Positions 8,477 to 16,830 are shown, counted from the stretch's first letter. The stretch is 64,000 bases of DNA from Acidobacteriaceae bacterium KBS 89 (GCA_000381605.1 KB906758.1:248001-312000); one strand, 5' to 3'. Translations and numbers: made by a program. The notes: generated by a model from the sequence alone, not told the origin.

Positions 8477-9823
8477 CTATTTCTTTCCCTGCATCAGGTC
8501 GTCCAAACTCTTTCCAGCACTGGCCGGCATTATCAGAGCGCGGGGGGCCACACCGTGTGGCACGAGGTTAGGTGGCCAGAATGGGTCCGCTGCCGCAATC
8601 GGGCCAAGCGCGACATCCGGAATTGAACTCTTGAATGCCACATTCATCGTGTCGATGTACTTATTCGCGATCACGGCGTATCCCGTGTTTGTCGGGTGGA
8701 TGCCGTCGAGCGCGAAGAAGCCTCCAAGAAACGCCGTCGTGCCGGTGTAGCCATTGATTGTCAGTCCCGACGTGCTGACCTGCTTGAAGAGTGCGTTGAT
8801 GTCTACCGGAGTTGCGTTCGCAGCCTGTGCCTGCGTCGCAATTACCTGATTGAAGGCCGTGACTTGCGCCTGTACCGTCACGACCTCCGCGGCGGTGAGC
8901 ACGCCTGCATCGGTGATTGGCCCCTTTTGCTTCCCGCTCAGGATCAACGGAATCTGCCCAAGTCCCGTTGGGTTTACGTAGTCCCCCGGCACGATGCCGA
9001 GCAGCCCGCTCAGCACCGACGTGGATAATCCAGTTGCCTGGGAGTATTGGCCCAGGATGAGTGCGGCGGCCTGTAGATATGGCACCTGCGTCACGTCCGG
9101 AATGTTCGCGATCACAAGATGGGCAGAGGTAAACGTCGTCAGCTGCGTCATTAGGGCCTGGTACTGCGTCGTGAAGTTGGAAACGGAGGTCATGCTGCTC
9201 GGGGTCCCGGTTGAATCGGCGATGAGCGCATCGTTATTGCCAATCCAGAGGAAGATCGTCGTGGGCTGTGCGTTAATCGCGAACGTCGACTGGCTGTACG
9301 CCTGTCCGAACCCGAGTCCGGGAAAGCCGAGGACAAGCTGGTTCAACTGCTGCTGTCCGGCGGCTGGATTCACCAGTGGCACGGTGTTCAGTACGTCGTT
9401 CACTGTCGCTCCCGGCACGGCCAGGTCGGTCACCTGCGTTGCGAAGTTGTCGCGACCCGTCGTCGTTCCCGCGACGTTCGTAATCACCGGCGGGGGCCCA
9501 AGGGAGATGAGTTGCAACACATTCGGCGCGCCGGGATAAGCGATCAGCGGTTGAATGATACTGAAGCTTGCCTGCTTCGCCACCAGTGGAGCCCAGCCAT
9601 GTACCTGCAGGGTGTCGAGCAGCGCCCCGCTCTGGAACCCGGCCGTTAGTGAATCGCCCAGAAAGATCGTGTTCGAGAAATTGCCGGCGTTCTTCGCCTG
9701 CGCAGCCTGGATTGGCGCTAGCGGATTGGAGCTGCCGCTGGAGCAACCAGCGAGCGAAAGGCCGACTGAAGCGGCGAGCAGAGTGCCGCAAAGCTGTGAG
9801 ACTGAACGAGTATTCATTTTCAT
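8477..9823 (-). CDS. Secreted SGNH/GDSL-family hydrolase lipoprotein
   Basis: A 448-residue lipoprotein with the lipobox LSLAGC (lipidated Cys27). SGNH blocks are visible: block I FLGDSLTAG with nucleophile Ser58, block III WIGNNDAL, and block V DGIHPTNTGY with the D-x-x-H pair. It is probably a surface-anchored esterase or carbohydrate deacetylase; the substrate is not known. The ATG at 9823 opens a normal signal peptide (MKMNTRSVSQLCGTLLAAS); the longer frame to 9874 starts with TTG and adds nothing. A second ATG two codons on (9817) is an alternative. The protein is rich in Ala, Thr, Gln and Val, typical of acidobacterial exported proteins. Confidence 0.85.
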   Translation of the reverse strand: MKMNTRSVSQLCGTLLAASVGLSLAGCSSGSSNPLAPIQAAQAKNAGNFSNTIFLGDSLTAGFQSGALLDTLQVHGWAPLVAKQASFSIIQPLIAYPGAPNVLQLISLGPPPVITNVAGTTTGRDNFATQVTDLAVPGATVNDVLNTVPLVNPAAGQQQLNQLVLGFPGLGFGQAYSQSTFAINAQPTTIFLWIGNNDALIADSTGTPSSMTSVSNFTTQYQALMTQLTTFTSAHLVIANIPDVTQVPYLQAAALILGQYSQATGLSTSVLSGLLGIVPGDYVNPTGLGQIPLILSGKQKGPITDAGVLTAAEVVTVQAQVTAFNQVIATQAQAANATPVDINALFKQVSTSGLTINGYTGTTAFLGGFFALDGIHPTNTGYAVIANKYIDTMNVAFKSSIPDVALGPIAAADPFWPPNLVPHGVAPRALIMPASAGKSLDDLMQGKK

Positions 9824-9985
9824 GGCGACGGACTTGCCCCTTGGAAACGTCGCGGTCCCGGAAGGGAGTCGCAACGAAGTGCTTTCTTCAGACGTGGCTT
9901 TGTATCACATTTAGGGTGCCATGGGGAACCAAGGGTACTTCGCCGGCTATCTGCGAGATCTGATCGCAGCGATAGGATAAAAGTC

Positions 9986-11200
9986 GTGAACAGCTGGGTG
10001 GAGATTTCAGAGCGGCGATTATTGGGCAACTACAGGTTGCTGGCTCAGGCAGCGGGCGGAGATACCTCGGTGCTAGCGGTGGTAAAGGCAAATGCCTACG
10101 GGCACGGCGCGGCAGTGTGCGCACCGGTGCTTGCGCAAGCGGGGGCGGAGTGGCTTGGAGTTGCCGACGGAGCTGAGGGTGCGTGCCTCCGCGAAGCTCT
10201 GGCGGCGGCCGGCATCGAGCGCGACAGTCAACCGCAGGTTCTGGCCATGTGCGGGTCGTTGGGCGACGATGTTGAGCTAGTCGTTCGGAACGAACTGACG
10301 CCAGTTGTCTGGGAGCAGCAGCAGATGGAGAGCCTTGCCGCGGCCGTTCGGCAGCGCGCTGGAGACACGGCTCCGTTGCCAATCCATCTGGAAATTGACA
10401 CTGGAATGGCGCGGCAGGGCGTCGCGCCCGGAGAAGAGCTGCACACATTGCTGCACTGGTTGAAGCGGCAAGCTCACCTTCGTCTGGACGGCGTAATGAC
10501 GCACTTCGCGTCAGCAGAGGTCGCGGGCTCGCCTCAGACGGTGATCCAGATGAGGCGGTTTCAGGAGGCGATTGGGGCGGTGACTGCGGTTGGTCTTCGT
10601 CCATCCTGGGTGCATGTTGGGAGTTCTTCCACCGTCGACAACCAGGGCGCTGAGCAGAATCCCGCTTGGCTGCGTTCGCTGGCGTCGACCGTCGGGGCGC
10701 GATCGATGGTGCGGCCCGGCATCGCGTTGTACGGCTATTGTCTGCCGATCGAACAGTCTGGCTCTGACGGGAACGACGTTGCATCGACGGTGCGTTCAGA
10801 GCTTGGGCCGATCATGTCGTGGAAGACTCGAGTGATCAGCCTACGCGAGGTGCAACCCGGAGACACTGTCGGGTACAACGCTACTTACATAGCGGAAAAG
10901 CCGATGCGCCTCGCGCTGCTTCCCGTTGGATATGCGGATGGATTGCGGCGCGAGCTCTCCGGTTCTAACCTGCTGCCCGGCGGATGGACGATGGTACGTG
11001 GACAGCGCGCGTCTATCGTCGGACGCGTGTCGATGAACTTGACCGTTGTCGATGTCACCGAGATTCCCGCTGTCACAGTTGGCGATGAGGTCGTTATTCT
11101 CGGCGACGGCGTCACAGCGGACGATCATGCCCGTCTCGCCCACACCATTTCTTATGAGATCGTCTGCGGTGTGCGTACGGCATCTCGTCTGGTTCCTTAG
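9986..11200 (+). CDS. alr: Alanine racemase
   Basis: A 404-residue PLP enzyme interconverting L- and D-alanine for peptidoglycan. The cofactor lysine is Lys34 in AVVKANAYGHG. Other family blocks are LPIHLEIDTGMARQG, HVGSSSTV, MVRPGIALYGY and the C-terminal catalytic tyrosine region VGYNATYIAEKPMRLALLPVGYADGLRR. The start is GTG at 9986 (MNSWVEISERRL), the usual N-terminus for the family. A small insertion of polar sequence (about 220-232, DNQGAEQNPAWLR) interrupts the barrel. Its stop overlaps by four bases the stop of the convergent gene at 11197. Confidence 0.95.
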   Translation: MNSWVEISERRLLGNYRLLAQAAGGDTSVLAVVKANAYGHGAAVCAPVLAQAGAEWLGVADGAEGACLREALAAAGIERDSQPQVLAMCGSLGDDVELVVRNELTPVVWEQQQMESLAAAVRQRAGDTAPLPIHLEIDTGMARQGVAPGEELHTLLHWLKRQAHLRLDGVMTHFASAEVAGSPQTVIQMRRFQEAIGAVTAVGLRPSWVHVGSSSTVDNQGAEQNPAWLRSLASTVGARSMVRPGIALYGYCLPIEQSGSDGNDVASTVRSELGPIMSWKTRVISLREVQPGDTVGYNATYIAEKPMRLALLPVGYADGLRRELSGSNLLPGGWTMVRGQRASIVGRVSMNLTVVDVTEIPAVTVGDEVVILGDGVTADDHARLAHTISYEIVCGVRTASRLVP

Positions 11201-11631
11201 CCGGAAACCGCGCCTGCTCGACGCATCGACATTACGGCGATTGCCAAGGTGACGACTGTCAGCCCTGAGAGCAACGCCGGCTCCACGGAGAAATACCGCA
11301 GCGAGAGGCCAAGGCCGAAGATCTGAACCGCAATCAAGCCCAGTGCGATCGTGCGAGCTTCGGCTATCCCGCGTCGAGCCATTGAGCCCAGCACCCATGA
11401 CAGCCACGCTTCAAACAGCTGAATTACTGTGATGGTGAGTCCGAAGCCGAGATAGAAGTTGCCATAACTATAGGTGGAGGATCCCACGGAGATGTGCACA
11501 TTGTTCATCGCCGTCCACACGTTACGGCCCTCCTCGGATGGTGGACGGAAGGTCAGGAAGCCGAAGGTGTGTCCTACGGCGAACAGGAGGAAGAGAACGG
11601 CTGTCACGCGAAACCATACGACGGGCTTCAT
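11197..11631 (-). CDS. Four-helix membrane protein, third gene of the ArsR operon
   Basis: A 144-residue protein with four predicted membrane segments (about 7-25, 60-80, 93-112, 118-135). A short conserved-looking loop with HTFGFLTFRPPSEE follows helix 1. It resembles small membrane proteins often encoded beside ArsR and SRPBCC genes (I recall an LIC_13387-type family name, low confidence). The ATG at 11631 overlaps the stop of the upstream SRPBCC gene in an ATGA-type junction, so the two are translationally coupled. No function can be given. Confidence 0.75.
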   Translation of the reverse strand: MKPVVWFRVTAVLFLLFAVGHTFGFLTFRPPSEEGRNVWTAMNNVHISVGSSTYSYGNFYLGFGLTITVIQLFEAWLSWVLGSMARRGIAEARTIALGLIAVQIFGLGLSLRYFSVEPALLSGLTVVTLAIAVMSMRRAGAVSG

Positions 11632-12158
11632 GCTGTCGCCTCCGTCGCTTTCGCTGCGTACATGGTCAACAGACCGCTCCAGCCACCTTCGGCGTTCACC
11701 TGTTCGCGCATGCCAGCGTAGTTTCCTCCGTGACGTTGCAGTTCACGATGCTCCAGCTCCACCAGAGTGGTTCCGTCGTCGGCTGGAGTGAACCGTAGCT
11801 CTACCTCGCTGCACTTCGCCAGATCTGGTTCGTACTGCCAGCTGGGAGTTACTTGCCAGGCCATGACGAAGCGGTGGGGTGGTTCCCACACGAGCACGGT
11901 TCCCCAGGGGCATACGGTTCCATCTTCCTGGTCTGTGTAGATGGCTCCTGATGGATGGCGTTCGACCACAACGCGCTTCATGGGTGAGTTGCCGATGTGA
12001 TGCGTGCGCGGCCACCAGCTGTCCATCTCTTCGGTAAAGACGCGAAAGGCTCGTGCGGCGCTCGCCTTGACGCGAATGCCCTTGCGGACCGGTTCGATCT
12101 CCTTGATGTCGGGGGGTTCCAGAAGGGCATCGTCATTGATCAGTTGCTTCTGTGGCAT
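11628..12158 (-). CDS. SRPBCC (AHSA1-like) family protein
   Basis: A 176-residue START/AHSA1-type helix-grip protein. Features are VRKGIRVKASAARAFRVFTEEMDSWWP (about 24-50), the central WEPPHRFVMAWQVTPSW and the C-terminal TTLVELEHREL followed by GWSGLLTMYA. SRPBCC proteins have a deep hydrophobic cavity for a ligand. This gene sits between an ArsR-type repressor (four bases upstream) and a small membrane protein (overlapping downstream). ArsR-SRPBCC pairs are very common; the repressor usually controls the pair. The ribosome binding site GAGGAG lies inside the last codons of arsR. Confidence 0.88.
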   Translation of the reverse strand: MPQKQLINDDALLEPPDIKEIEPVRKGIRVKASAARAFRVFTEEMDSWWPRTHHIGNSPMKRVVVERHPSGAIYTDQEDGTVCPWGTVLVWEPPHRFVMAWQVTPSWQYEPDLAKCSEVELRFTPADDGTTLVELEHRELQRHGGNYAGMREQVNAEGGWSGLLTMYAAKATEATA

Positions 12159-12162
12159 CGTG

Positions 12163-12468
12163 TTATTTCTCCTCTACCTTGGCTTTGAAGGCTTCCAGAG
12201 CTTCGTCCCAGAACCTGTCGAGATAGGACCGGAGCGAGGCAAACCCGCGCGGGTCCAATCGGTAATACCGTCTTGTTCCTCTTGCTTCGTCGCGGACAAG
12301 CTGCGCGTGCTTCAGCACTCGCAGATGCTGCGATACGGCGGGCCGCGTGACAGGCAGGCCTTCGGCGAGTTCGCCAACTGGCAACGGTCCGCTGCGCAGG
12401 CGCTCGAGGAGGGCTCGTCGCGTCACGTCGCCGAAGGCATCGAGTTGCTGCTGATGGTAAGTTTTCAC
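12163..12468 (-). CDS. ArsR-family winged-helix repressor
   Basis: A 101-residue regulator with the ArsR fold. The recognition helix lies in LPVTRPAVSQHLRVLKHAQLVRDEARGTRRYYRLDP (about 40-75). The N-terminus MKTYHQQQLDAFGDVTRRALLERL is standard for the SRPBCC-linked subgroup. There is no CxC or other metal-binding cysteine, so sensing of arsenic or another metal by the classical site is unlikely. The start codon is GTG at 12468 and no ribosome binding site precedes it, so the mRNA may be leaderless. Inverted repeats overlap and flank the start, pointing to autorepression. Confidence 0.9.
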   Translation of the reverse strand: MKTYHQQQLDAFGDVTRRALLERLRSGPLPVGELAEGLPVTRPAVSQHLRVLKHAQLVRDEARGTRRYYRLDPRGFASLRSYLDRFWDEALEAFKAKVEEK

Positions 12469-12492
12469 TTACGGTAAGCTAATACTTACCGT
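12457..12492. promoter_or_regulatory. Operator cluster of the ArsR operon
   Basis: Two perfect inverted repeats lie side by side. ACGGTAAG-N6-CTTACCGT is at 12471-12492, and GTAAGT-TTTC-ACTTAC is at 12457-12472 and covers the GTG start. Read together they form alternating TAAG/CTTA half-sites. ArsR-type repressors bind such dyads, so this is the likely autoregulatory operator. The symmetry is seen; the binding is inferred. Confidence 0.65.
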
Positions 12493-12612
12493 TATCGGCG
12501 TCAAGACAAGAATATTTGCGTCGGTGCTTAGGTGCCTCCGGTTGTGGCACATTTGCGCGCACGGCATGGCGACCATTAACATCAGGCTAAGAGAAACGAG
12601 AGGAACCACTTC

Positions 12613-12825
12613 ATGGAATCCATCAATGCAGCGCGCCGCACCGAAGACATCGCGCTAGATCTACTGAAATTTGTTGCGTCGCAGGCCAATGTTGGGAGCA
12701 AAGGTCCCGGTTCCACCGGTTTTGGCGTCTCCGCTAGTTCCAAGACGGAGGATCAGGTTAGCCACCTGCTCGAACTCTATGCCCGCTGCCGCCAGGTGGT
12801 TGAGGCCCCGGTCGAAGAGAAGTAG
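12613..12825 (+). CDS. Small conserved-looking protein upstream of an oxidoreductase
   Basis: A 70-residue acidic, helical protein (MESINAARRTEDIALDLLKF, then a Gly/Ser-rich linker, then EDQVSHLLELYARCRQVVE). The ATG follows GAGAGGAACCACTTC, a good ribosome binding site. Its TAG stop shares one base with the GTG start of the Gfo/Idh/MocA gene (TAGTG), implying translational coupling. I do not recognise a family. Codon use and tight coupling support a real gene. Confidence 0.7.
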   Translation: MESINAARRTEDIALDLLKFVASQANVGSKGPGSTGFGVSASSKTEDQVSHLLELYARCRQVVEAPVEEK

Positions 12826-13859
12826 TGCCGGCCTCGCAGCCACTGCGGGTTGCCGTTGTCGGAGCAGGGGCCTTCGGGCGCAACCACCTTCGCGTCTATC
12901 GTGAGCTTGAGCAGGCCGGCGAAGCGGTCAAGCTTGTCGGAGTGGTCGACTCGAACCCTGCTGTTGCTGCTGAAGCTGCTCAGAAGTTTGGCGTTGCCGG
13001 CTTCGAGACTATCGAGGCGTGTCTGGCGGATGGGCCGCTTGATGGAGCGTCGATTTGCGTGCCGACGGTGCATCACGCTTCGGCGGCCGAACCGCTGTTG
13101 TCTGCGGGCGTCGATCTTCTGATCGAGAAGCCTCTTGCAGCGCGCCTTGCTGATGCCGACCGCATCCTGGACCTGGCTCGCAAGCATGGACGCATCGTGC
13201 AGGCGGGGCATCTTGAGCGCTTCAATCCTGCGGTCACGGCGGCCCGCCAGCAACTGCATCGGCCGATGTTCTTTGAGTCGCACCGGCTGAGCGTCTTTAC
13301 GCCGCGCTCGCTCGATGTGGACGTGGTTCTCGATCTGATGATTCACGATCTGGACATTGTGCTCAGTCTGGTGGCGTCTCCGGTTCGCGAGGTGCGTGCG
13401 GTTGGCCTTCCGGTGCTCTCCAACAAGGTCGATATTGCAAATGTGCGGCTCGAGTTCGAGAACGGCTGTGTTGCGAACTTCACTGCGAGCCGCGTCAGTA
13501 CCGAGCGGGTTCGCAAGCTGCGTTTTTTTCAACCTCACCAGTACCTTTCGCTCGACTTCGCGCGGCAGGATCTGCTGATGATCGATGTGACTGCGGCGGC
13601 GGGCATGGATCCGGCCAAGCTGGCTGCGCTCGCGCAGATTGCACAGCAGGCCGGTCAGCACCCATCCGCGGGGCTCTCGCTCAAGAAGGTGCAGGTGGAG
13701 CTTGGCGAGCCGCTGCGGCTGGAGATTGCTTCGTTTCTCAATGCCGTCCGAACCCGGAGTAGTCCCCTGGTTTCGGGTGAGGATGGCCGCGCTGCTCTTG
13801 CGCTTGCTCTGGAGATCAACCGGGCGATTGCGGCGCATTCTGAGCGGGCTGGCCTCTAG
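12825..13859 (+). CDS. Gfo/Idh/MocA-family oxidoreductase (LpxA-associated type candidate)
   Basis: A 344-residue NAD(P)-dependent sugar oxidoreductase. The Rossmann motif VAVVGAGAFGRNHLRVY (about 9-25) is followed by the family signature LIEKPLAARLADADRIL (about 103-119) with the catalytic E-K-P, and by the AGHLERFNPAV and MIHDLDIVLSLV blocks. The H-L-E-R-F-N-P and D-L-M-I-H-D-L-D sequences are shared with enzymes found beside lipid A genes. Those include the UDP-GlcNAc 3-dehydrogenase GnnA, which makes the 2,3-diamino sugar precursor. No lpxA, gnnB or lpxB is present here, so that role is only a hypothesis. The start is GTG, coupled to the preceding 70-residue gene. Confidence 0.85.
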   Translation: MPASQPLRVAVVGAGAFGRNHLRVYRELEQAGEAVKLVGVVDSNPAVAAEAAQKFGVAGFETIEACLADGPLDGASICVPTVHHASAAEPLLSAGVDLLIEKPLAARLADADRILDLARKHGRIVQAGHLERFNPAVTAARQQLHRPMFFESHRLSVFTPRSLDVDVVLDLMIHDLDIVLSLVASPVREVRAVGLPVLSNKVDIANVRLEFENGCVANFTASRVSTERVRKLRFFQPHQYLSLDFARQDLLMIDVTAAAGMDPAKLAALAQIAQQAGQHPSAGLSLKKVQVELGEPLRLEIASFLNAVRTRSSPLVSGEDGRAALALALEINRAIAAHSERAGL

Positions 13860-14233
13860 TTCCCCGGGGGTAACCCCACCCCTATTGCCCGCGTTTAAGC
13901 CATTTATATTCAGTACCTTACGGGGTATCGATCCTTGTAAAATATTCATAACAAATGGGTTGCGTCCAAAATAGTGCATCCAAACGAGTTAGCCTCGTGG
14001 AGTGTCCGGGAATTCGCTAGTTTCGATCTCTATATCCAGTATAGCGGTTTGAGTGGAACTAATACGCGAAGCGGATCTCGTTGATTTGTATATGGTTAGT
14101 TGGATCTGGGGCTTGACACGCGATTTTTGGCAGAAACCGGCAAAAAAAATAATCGCAGGAGTGATTTGAATCAATTGATTGTTGCATTTGCGGACAGTTG
14201 AACTTTCCGAAAATCCCGTTTCGCGGGAACACA
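13860..14233. other. Intergenic region, AT-richer than its neighbours
   Basis: 374 bases with no credible coding frame. Just after the oxidoreductase stop is a CCCCGGGGGTAACCCC run that may fold weakly. A TTGACA hexamer occurs at 14113-14118 without a convincing -10 element at standard spacing. The right end holds repeat copy A (14181-14230). The AT-richness together with the repeat marks the left boundary of the accessory stretch to about 18.2 kb. Confidence 0.6.
14181..14230 (+). repeat. Palindromic repeat family, copy A (partial)
   Basis: This is the right half of the repeat seen more fully at 15895 and 16607. The segment AACTTTCCGAAAATCCCG followed by TTTCGCGGGAAC matches TAGTTTCCCAAAACCCCG and TTTTCAGGGCAC of copy C. 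It ends immediately before the start codon at 14234, so any transcript of that gene would begin with it. Confidence 0.55.
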
Positions 14234-15178
14234 ATGGCTTACGCTAGCAAGATCGAAGCGTCACAGATCATCCAGGCCGACGAGGACAGACCGGGGGAGC
14301 GGGGACAGATGGCGGATGTGGCTCGACACACGATGCGCACGTGCCACCTGCTCGGAGGAGCGACGGCACTTGGCGTGGTGATCGTGCTCGCTTTGATCGG
14401 GGTCCGTGTCGCGCGCTATCCGGCAAGCATTCAAGGCCCTGGAAATAGTCTTCTATGGACGAACGTGACGCTGCTACTTGTGTACGGCCTTGCGGCGATA
14501 TGGGTGTCGTACCAGAGCCGCGCTGACGTGCGCACCGCAATCCGCATTGGCGCGGTTACGGGCCCACTGCTGGGCGCGGTACACGTCGCGAACCATCTAT
14601 TCGAATTGTTTGTCCCAGCCCGAAATTTTGCGCTTGTGATTAGCCCGGTGTTCTTGATGTTCGCGCTGCTTGGCGCGGTGGGTTCGGCTGCCTGGCAACG
14701 CACACGGTCACTTGCGCTGGCGGTGGTCGCTGGTCAGTGGTGCGCAGTCGTGGCGACTGTGATCCTGATTTCCGTCGCGCTGGTCTTAGATGTCGTCTTC
14801 GAGACGCGTGCTGAGCTGCCGCTCAGAGAAGCATTTTCCGCAAGTGGCATGGCCGATCCCGGTGCGTTCCTGCTGAGAAATTCGCTTGAGGCAGCCTCGG
14901 AGGGTCTGGTCCGCATGCCGATCTTCGCGCTGGTCTTCTCTCTCATCGGCGCGGTGGCGAACGCCTGGATTACCCAGTGGCCGCGAAATGCTGCGCTTGC
15001 CGGCGCCGGGATTGCGCCGCTTGTGCTGGTGATGGGTGCGGCCGCACTTTTGTACGCGAACTCCCTTGAACGCTCCGCTCGACCGCCATTTGTGATGGCC
15101 GGAGTCCTGCTAGCTGGCGTCGCCCTCTCCGCTGCGCATCCGATCTGGTCTGCCCTCCGCCCCAGTCGGGCAGAATAG
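14234..15178 (+). CDS. Multi-pass membrane protein of unknown function
   Basis: A 314-residue protein. After a polar N-terminus of about 40 residues there are about eight hydrophobic segments, the first at about 43-63 (GGATALGVVIVLALIGVRVA) and the last near 285-302. Conserved polar motifs are not evident. The ATG at 14234 is preceded by GCGGGAAC; the frame stays open upstream to a TTG at 14198 inside the repeat, which I reject. I do not recognise the family. It is the first of three unrecognised genes, each separated from the next by a repeat copy. Confidence 0.65.
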   Translation: MAYASKIEASQIIQADEDRPGERGQMADVARHTMRTCHLLGGATALGVVIVLALIGVRVARYPASIQGPGNSLLWTNVTLLLVYGLAAIWVSYQSRADVRTAIRIGAVTGPLLGAVHVANHLFELFVPARNFALVISPVFLMFALLGAVGSAAWQRTRSLALAVVAGQWCAVVATVILISVALVLDVVFETRAELPLREAFSASGMADPGAFLLRNSLEAASEGLVRMPIFALVFSLIGAVANAWITQWPRNAALAGAGIAPLVLVMGAAALLYANSLERSARPPFVMAGVLLAGVALSAAHPIWSALRPSRAE

Positions 15179-15241
15179 GTATTGCGAGTTGCTGGCCGAT
15201 TTTTGATGTGGCCGTTGTTCATCGAATCGCCATTTCGCCAA

Positions 15242-15303
15242 CTGCCCGTAAAGTCGTGTTCTCGGCAATTAGGCTATTTCTCACAACTCCGTTTTGCGGG
15301 CAG
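15242..15303 (+). repeat. Palindromic repeat family, copy B
   Basis: 62 bases bounded by perfect 7-base inverted ends, CTGCCCG at 15242 and CGGGCAG at 15297. Internal identity with copy C runs through CCCGTAAAGTCG near the left end and CCGTTTT near the right end. The element could fold into a long imperfect hairpin. It sits between the stop at 15178 and the start at 15333. Confidence 0.65.
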
Positions 15304-15332
15304 GTTAGTGCCAACTTCGCTAAACTGCTTCC

Positions 15333-15866
15333 ATGAACCGATCAGATTTCCTCGGGAATGTTAGGAACTACAACGGAAAGGGTAATTGGTCCGTGGAGGC
15401 GGTTCAGACGCGCTATTGCGAATATTGTGCTGCTTTTCACGTCCATAGCTCTCGTTCACTTGATCCCAAAGAGTTGAGAGAAGGCGATGTTCTCTGGATT
15501 TACCCGATCATGGACGAGGTCATTCTGGGTATTGAAGAGGGCGACGTCGCATGTATTGCGTTGGGAGTTGATTTCGTCGAAGAAGATGCGCTCTTCCCCT
15601 TTGGCGCGACACTGAAATCGAACACGGCCCGAGCATTACGCCGAACCCGCTTGACGGAAATCCAGAAGTCTCGATTGAGAGAGCGCATCTCGACCATGTT
15701 GGCATTGGGGGTCATTCCACACGAAATGCGCGAATACGCAAAGCTATTGCGGACGATTGGCGTTGGTGAACTCTGGCATCGACTGGAACGCGACGTTCCA
15801 CGAGACAATCCTTACGCTATGCGGTTCTACAGGAGCCTTCGTGGGGCCGAGGGCCTGCCAGTCTGA
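15333..15866 (+). CDS. Hypothetical protein
   Basis: A 177-residue soluble protein with no signal peptide and no recognised domain. The N-terminal part has CEYCAAFHVHSS (two Cys and two His close together, a possible small metal site). The middle is acidic (ILGIEEGDVACIALGVDFVEEDALFPFG), and the C-terminal half is helical and basic (RRTRLTEIQKSRLRERISTMLALG, then HEMREYAKLLRTIGVGELWHRLERDVP). There is no clear ribosome binding site before the ATG. It lies between repeat copies B and C. I cannot assign a function. Confidence 0.6.
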   Translation: MNRSDFLGNVRNYNGKGNWSVEAVQTRYCEYCAAFHVHSSRSLDPKELREGDVLWIYPIMDEVILGIEEGDVACIALGVDFVEEDALFPFGATLKSNTARALRRTRLTEIQKSRLRERISTMLALGVIPHEMREYAKLLRTIGVGELWHRLERDVPRDNPYAMRFYRSLRGAEGLPV

Positions 15867-15894
15867 CTTTCTACAAGCACGCCTGAATACGAAT

Positions 15895-15970
15895 CTCCCG
15901 TAAAGTCGCATTTTCAGCAAGTTCGCGCTCTATAGGGTCGTAGTTTCCCAAAACCCCGTTTTCAGGGCAC
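15895..15970 (+). repeat. Palindromic repeat family, copy C
   Basis: The longest copy, about 76 bases: a left arm CCCGTAAAGTCGCATTTTC, a centre GCAAGTTCGCGCTCTATAGG, and a right part GTCGTAGTTTCCCAAAACCC ending GTTTTCAGGGCA. It aligns along its length with copy D. It sits between convergent genes at 15866 and 15996. Confidence 0.65.
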
Positions 15971-15995
15971 TACCGGTGGACCGCGAAAGAGCGGG

Positions 15996-16559
15996 TCATT
16001 TCGGACTTGGCGCTAAGCTGGATTTCGGGAACGTATCGAGCAATTTTGAGAACGGAAGCTGGCTTGCCCGCGGATACAACGTCGGATTGAGGGCCTGAGA
16101 GACATCGTCAGCCGGCTCCGGCTTCGCAATGGACTTTTCAGTTTGAGTGCTGAAGAATCCAGAAGACGCGTCATGAATCGCACCGTTCTCAACTGGGGAC
16201 TCAAGGCGGTAAGCCCAACCCCAACCGGTACGAAGTTCGAATCCGACACGGCTCAGTTGTCCGCCCTTGGTGAAACAATATTCGGTATATATCCAAAAGT
16301 CTTCGTCGGGTTCGACTGTGCGAACGAACGAAGTACCGCCGGTCCCCGTCCATAACTGTGCGGAAATCCCGCCGTTCGGATTGAGTGCAGGAACGTTCTC
16401 AATGCTTCGATACTCCCGCCAAGCTTCGCTATCGTCCACTTTCGCAAACACTCGCCGGGCAGGCACGTGCATATTCACGCCACATCGCGGCGCGGTCGCG
16501 GCTCCGGCATTGCTGGCCGCCAAGACAAAGAAGATCGCAGAGACTAATCGCAAAGTCAT
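15996..16559 (-). CDS. Small exported protein of unknown function
   Basis: A 187-residue protein with a signal peptide (MTLRLVSAIFFVLAASNAGA). The start at 16559 is preferred over the frame-opening codon at 16616 because it begins the signal peptide and has an AGGAGG upstream, although about 12 bases away. The mature part has two Cys (CGVNMHVP and YTEYCFTKGG) that could pair, and a beta-rich look (VGFELRTGWGWAYRLESPVENG). No family recognised. Repeat copy D lies about 50 bases upstream of its start, and copy C lies just beyond its stop. Confidence 0.65.
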   Translation of the reverse strand: MTLRLVSAIFFVLAASNAGAATAPRCGVNMHVPARRVFAKVDDSEAWREYRSIENVPALNPNGGISAQLWTGTGGTSFVRTVEPDEDFWIYTEYCFTKGGQLSRVGFELRTGWGWAYRLESPVENGAIHDASSGFFSTQTEKSIAKPEPADDVSQALNPTLYPRASQLPFSKLLDTFPKSSLAPSPK

Positions 16560-16606
16560 TAGCCGTATTATCCTCCTGAGGATGTCAACTGAGACCGTAG
16601 ACTGAA

Positions 16607-16676
16607 CTGCCTGCAAAGTCGGGTTTCGACAAGTTCACTGTAGCGAGTCGTAGTTTCCGAAACCCAGTTTTCGAAG
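16607..16676 (+). repeat. Palindromic repeat family, copy D
   Basis: About 70 bases from CTGCCTGCAAAGTCGGG to CCAGTTTTCGAAG, matching copy C in order with a three-base gap in the middle; the stretch GTCGTAGTTTCC is identical. It lies between the divergently transcribed exported protein (start 16559) and the Tat-signal protein (start 16831). Confidence 0.65.
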
Positions 16677-16830
16677 AATCAGGAGATTCCCGATTCGCAA
16701 TCCGCTGTGGCGTCGACTTGCCTGGAAGGGGACTCGTCAGGCGGCGGAGGAGTGATAGGACTACGATCAGGGACCAGAGGTATATGTTGTAAGGACATAA
16801 ACCTGCAGCCGGCAGAATCAAATAACCATT

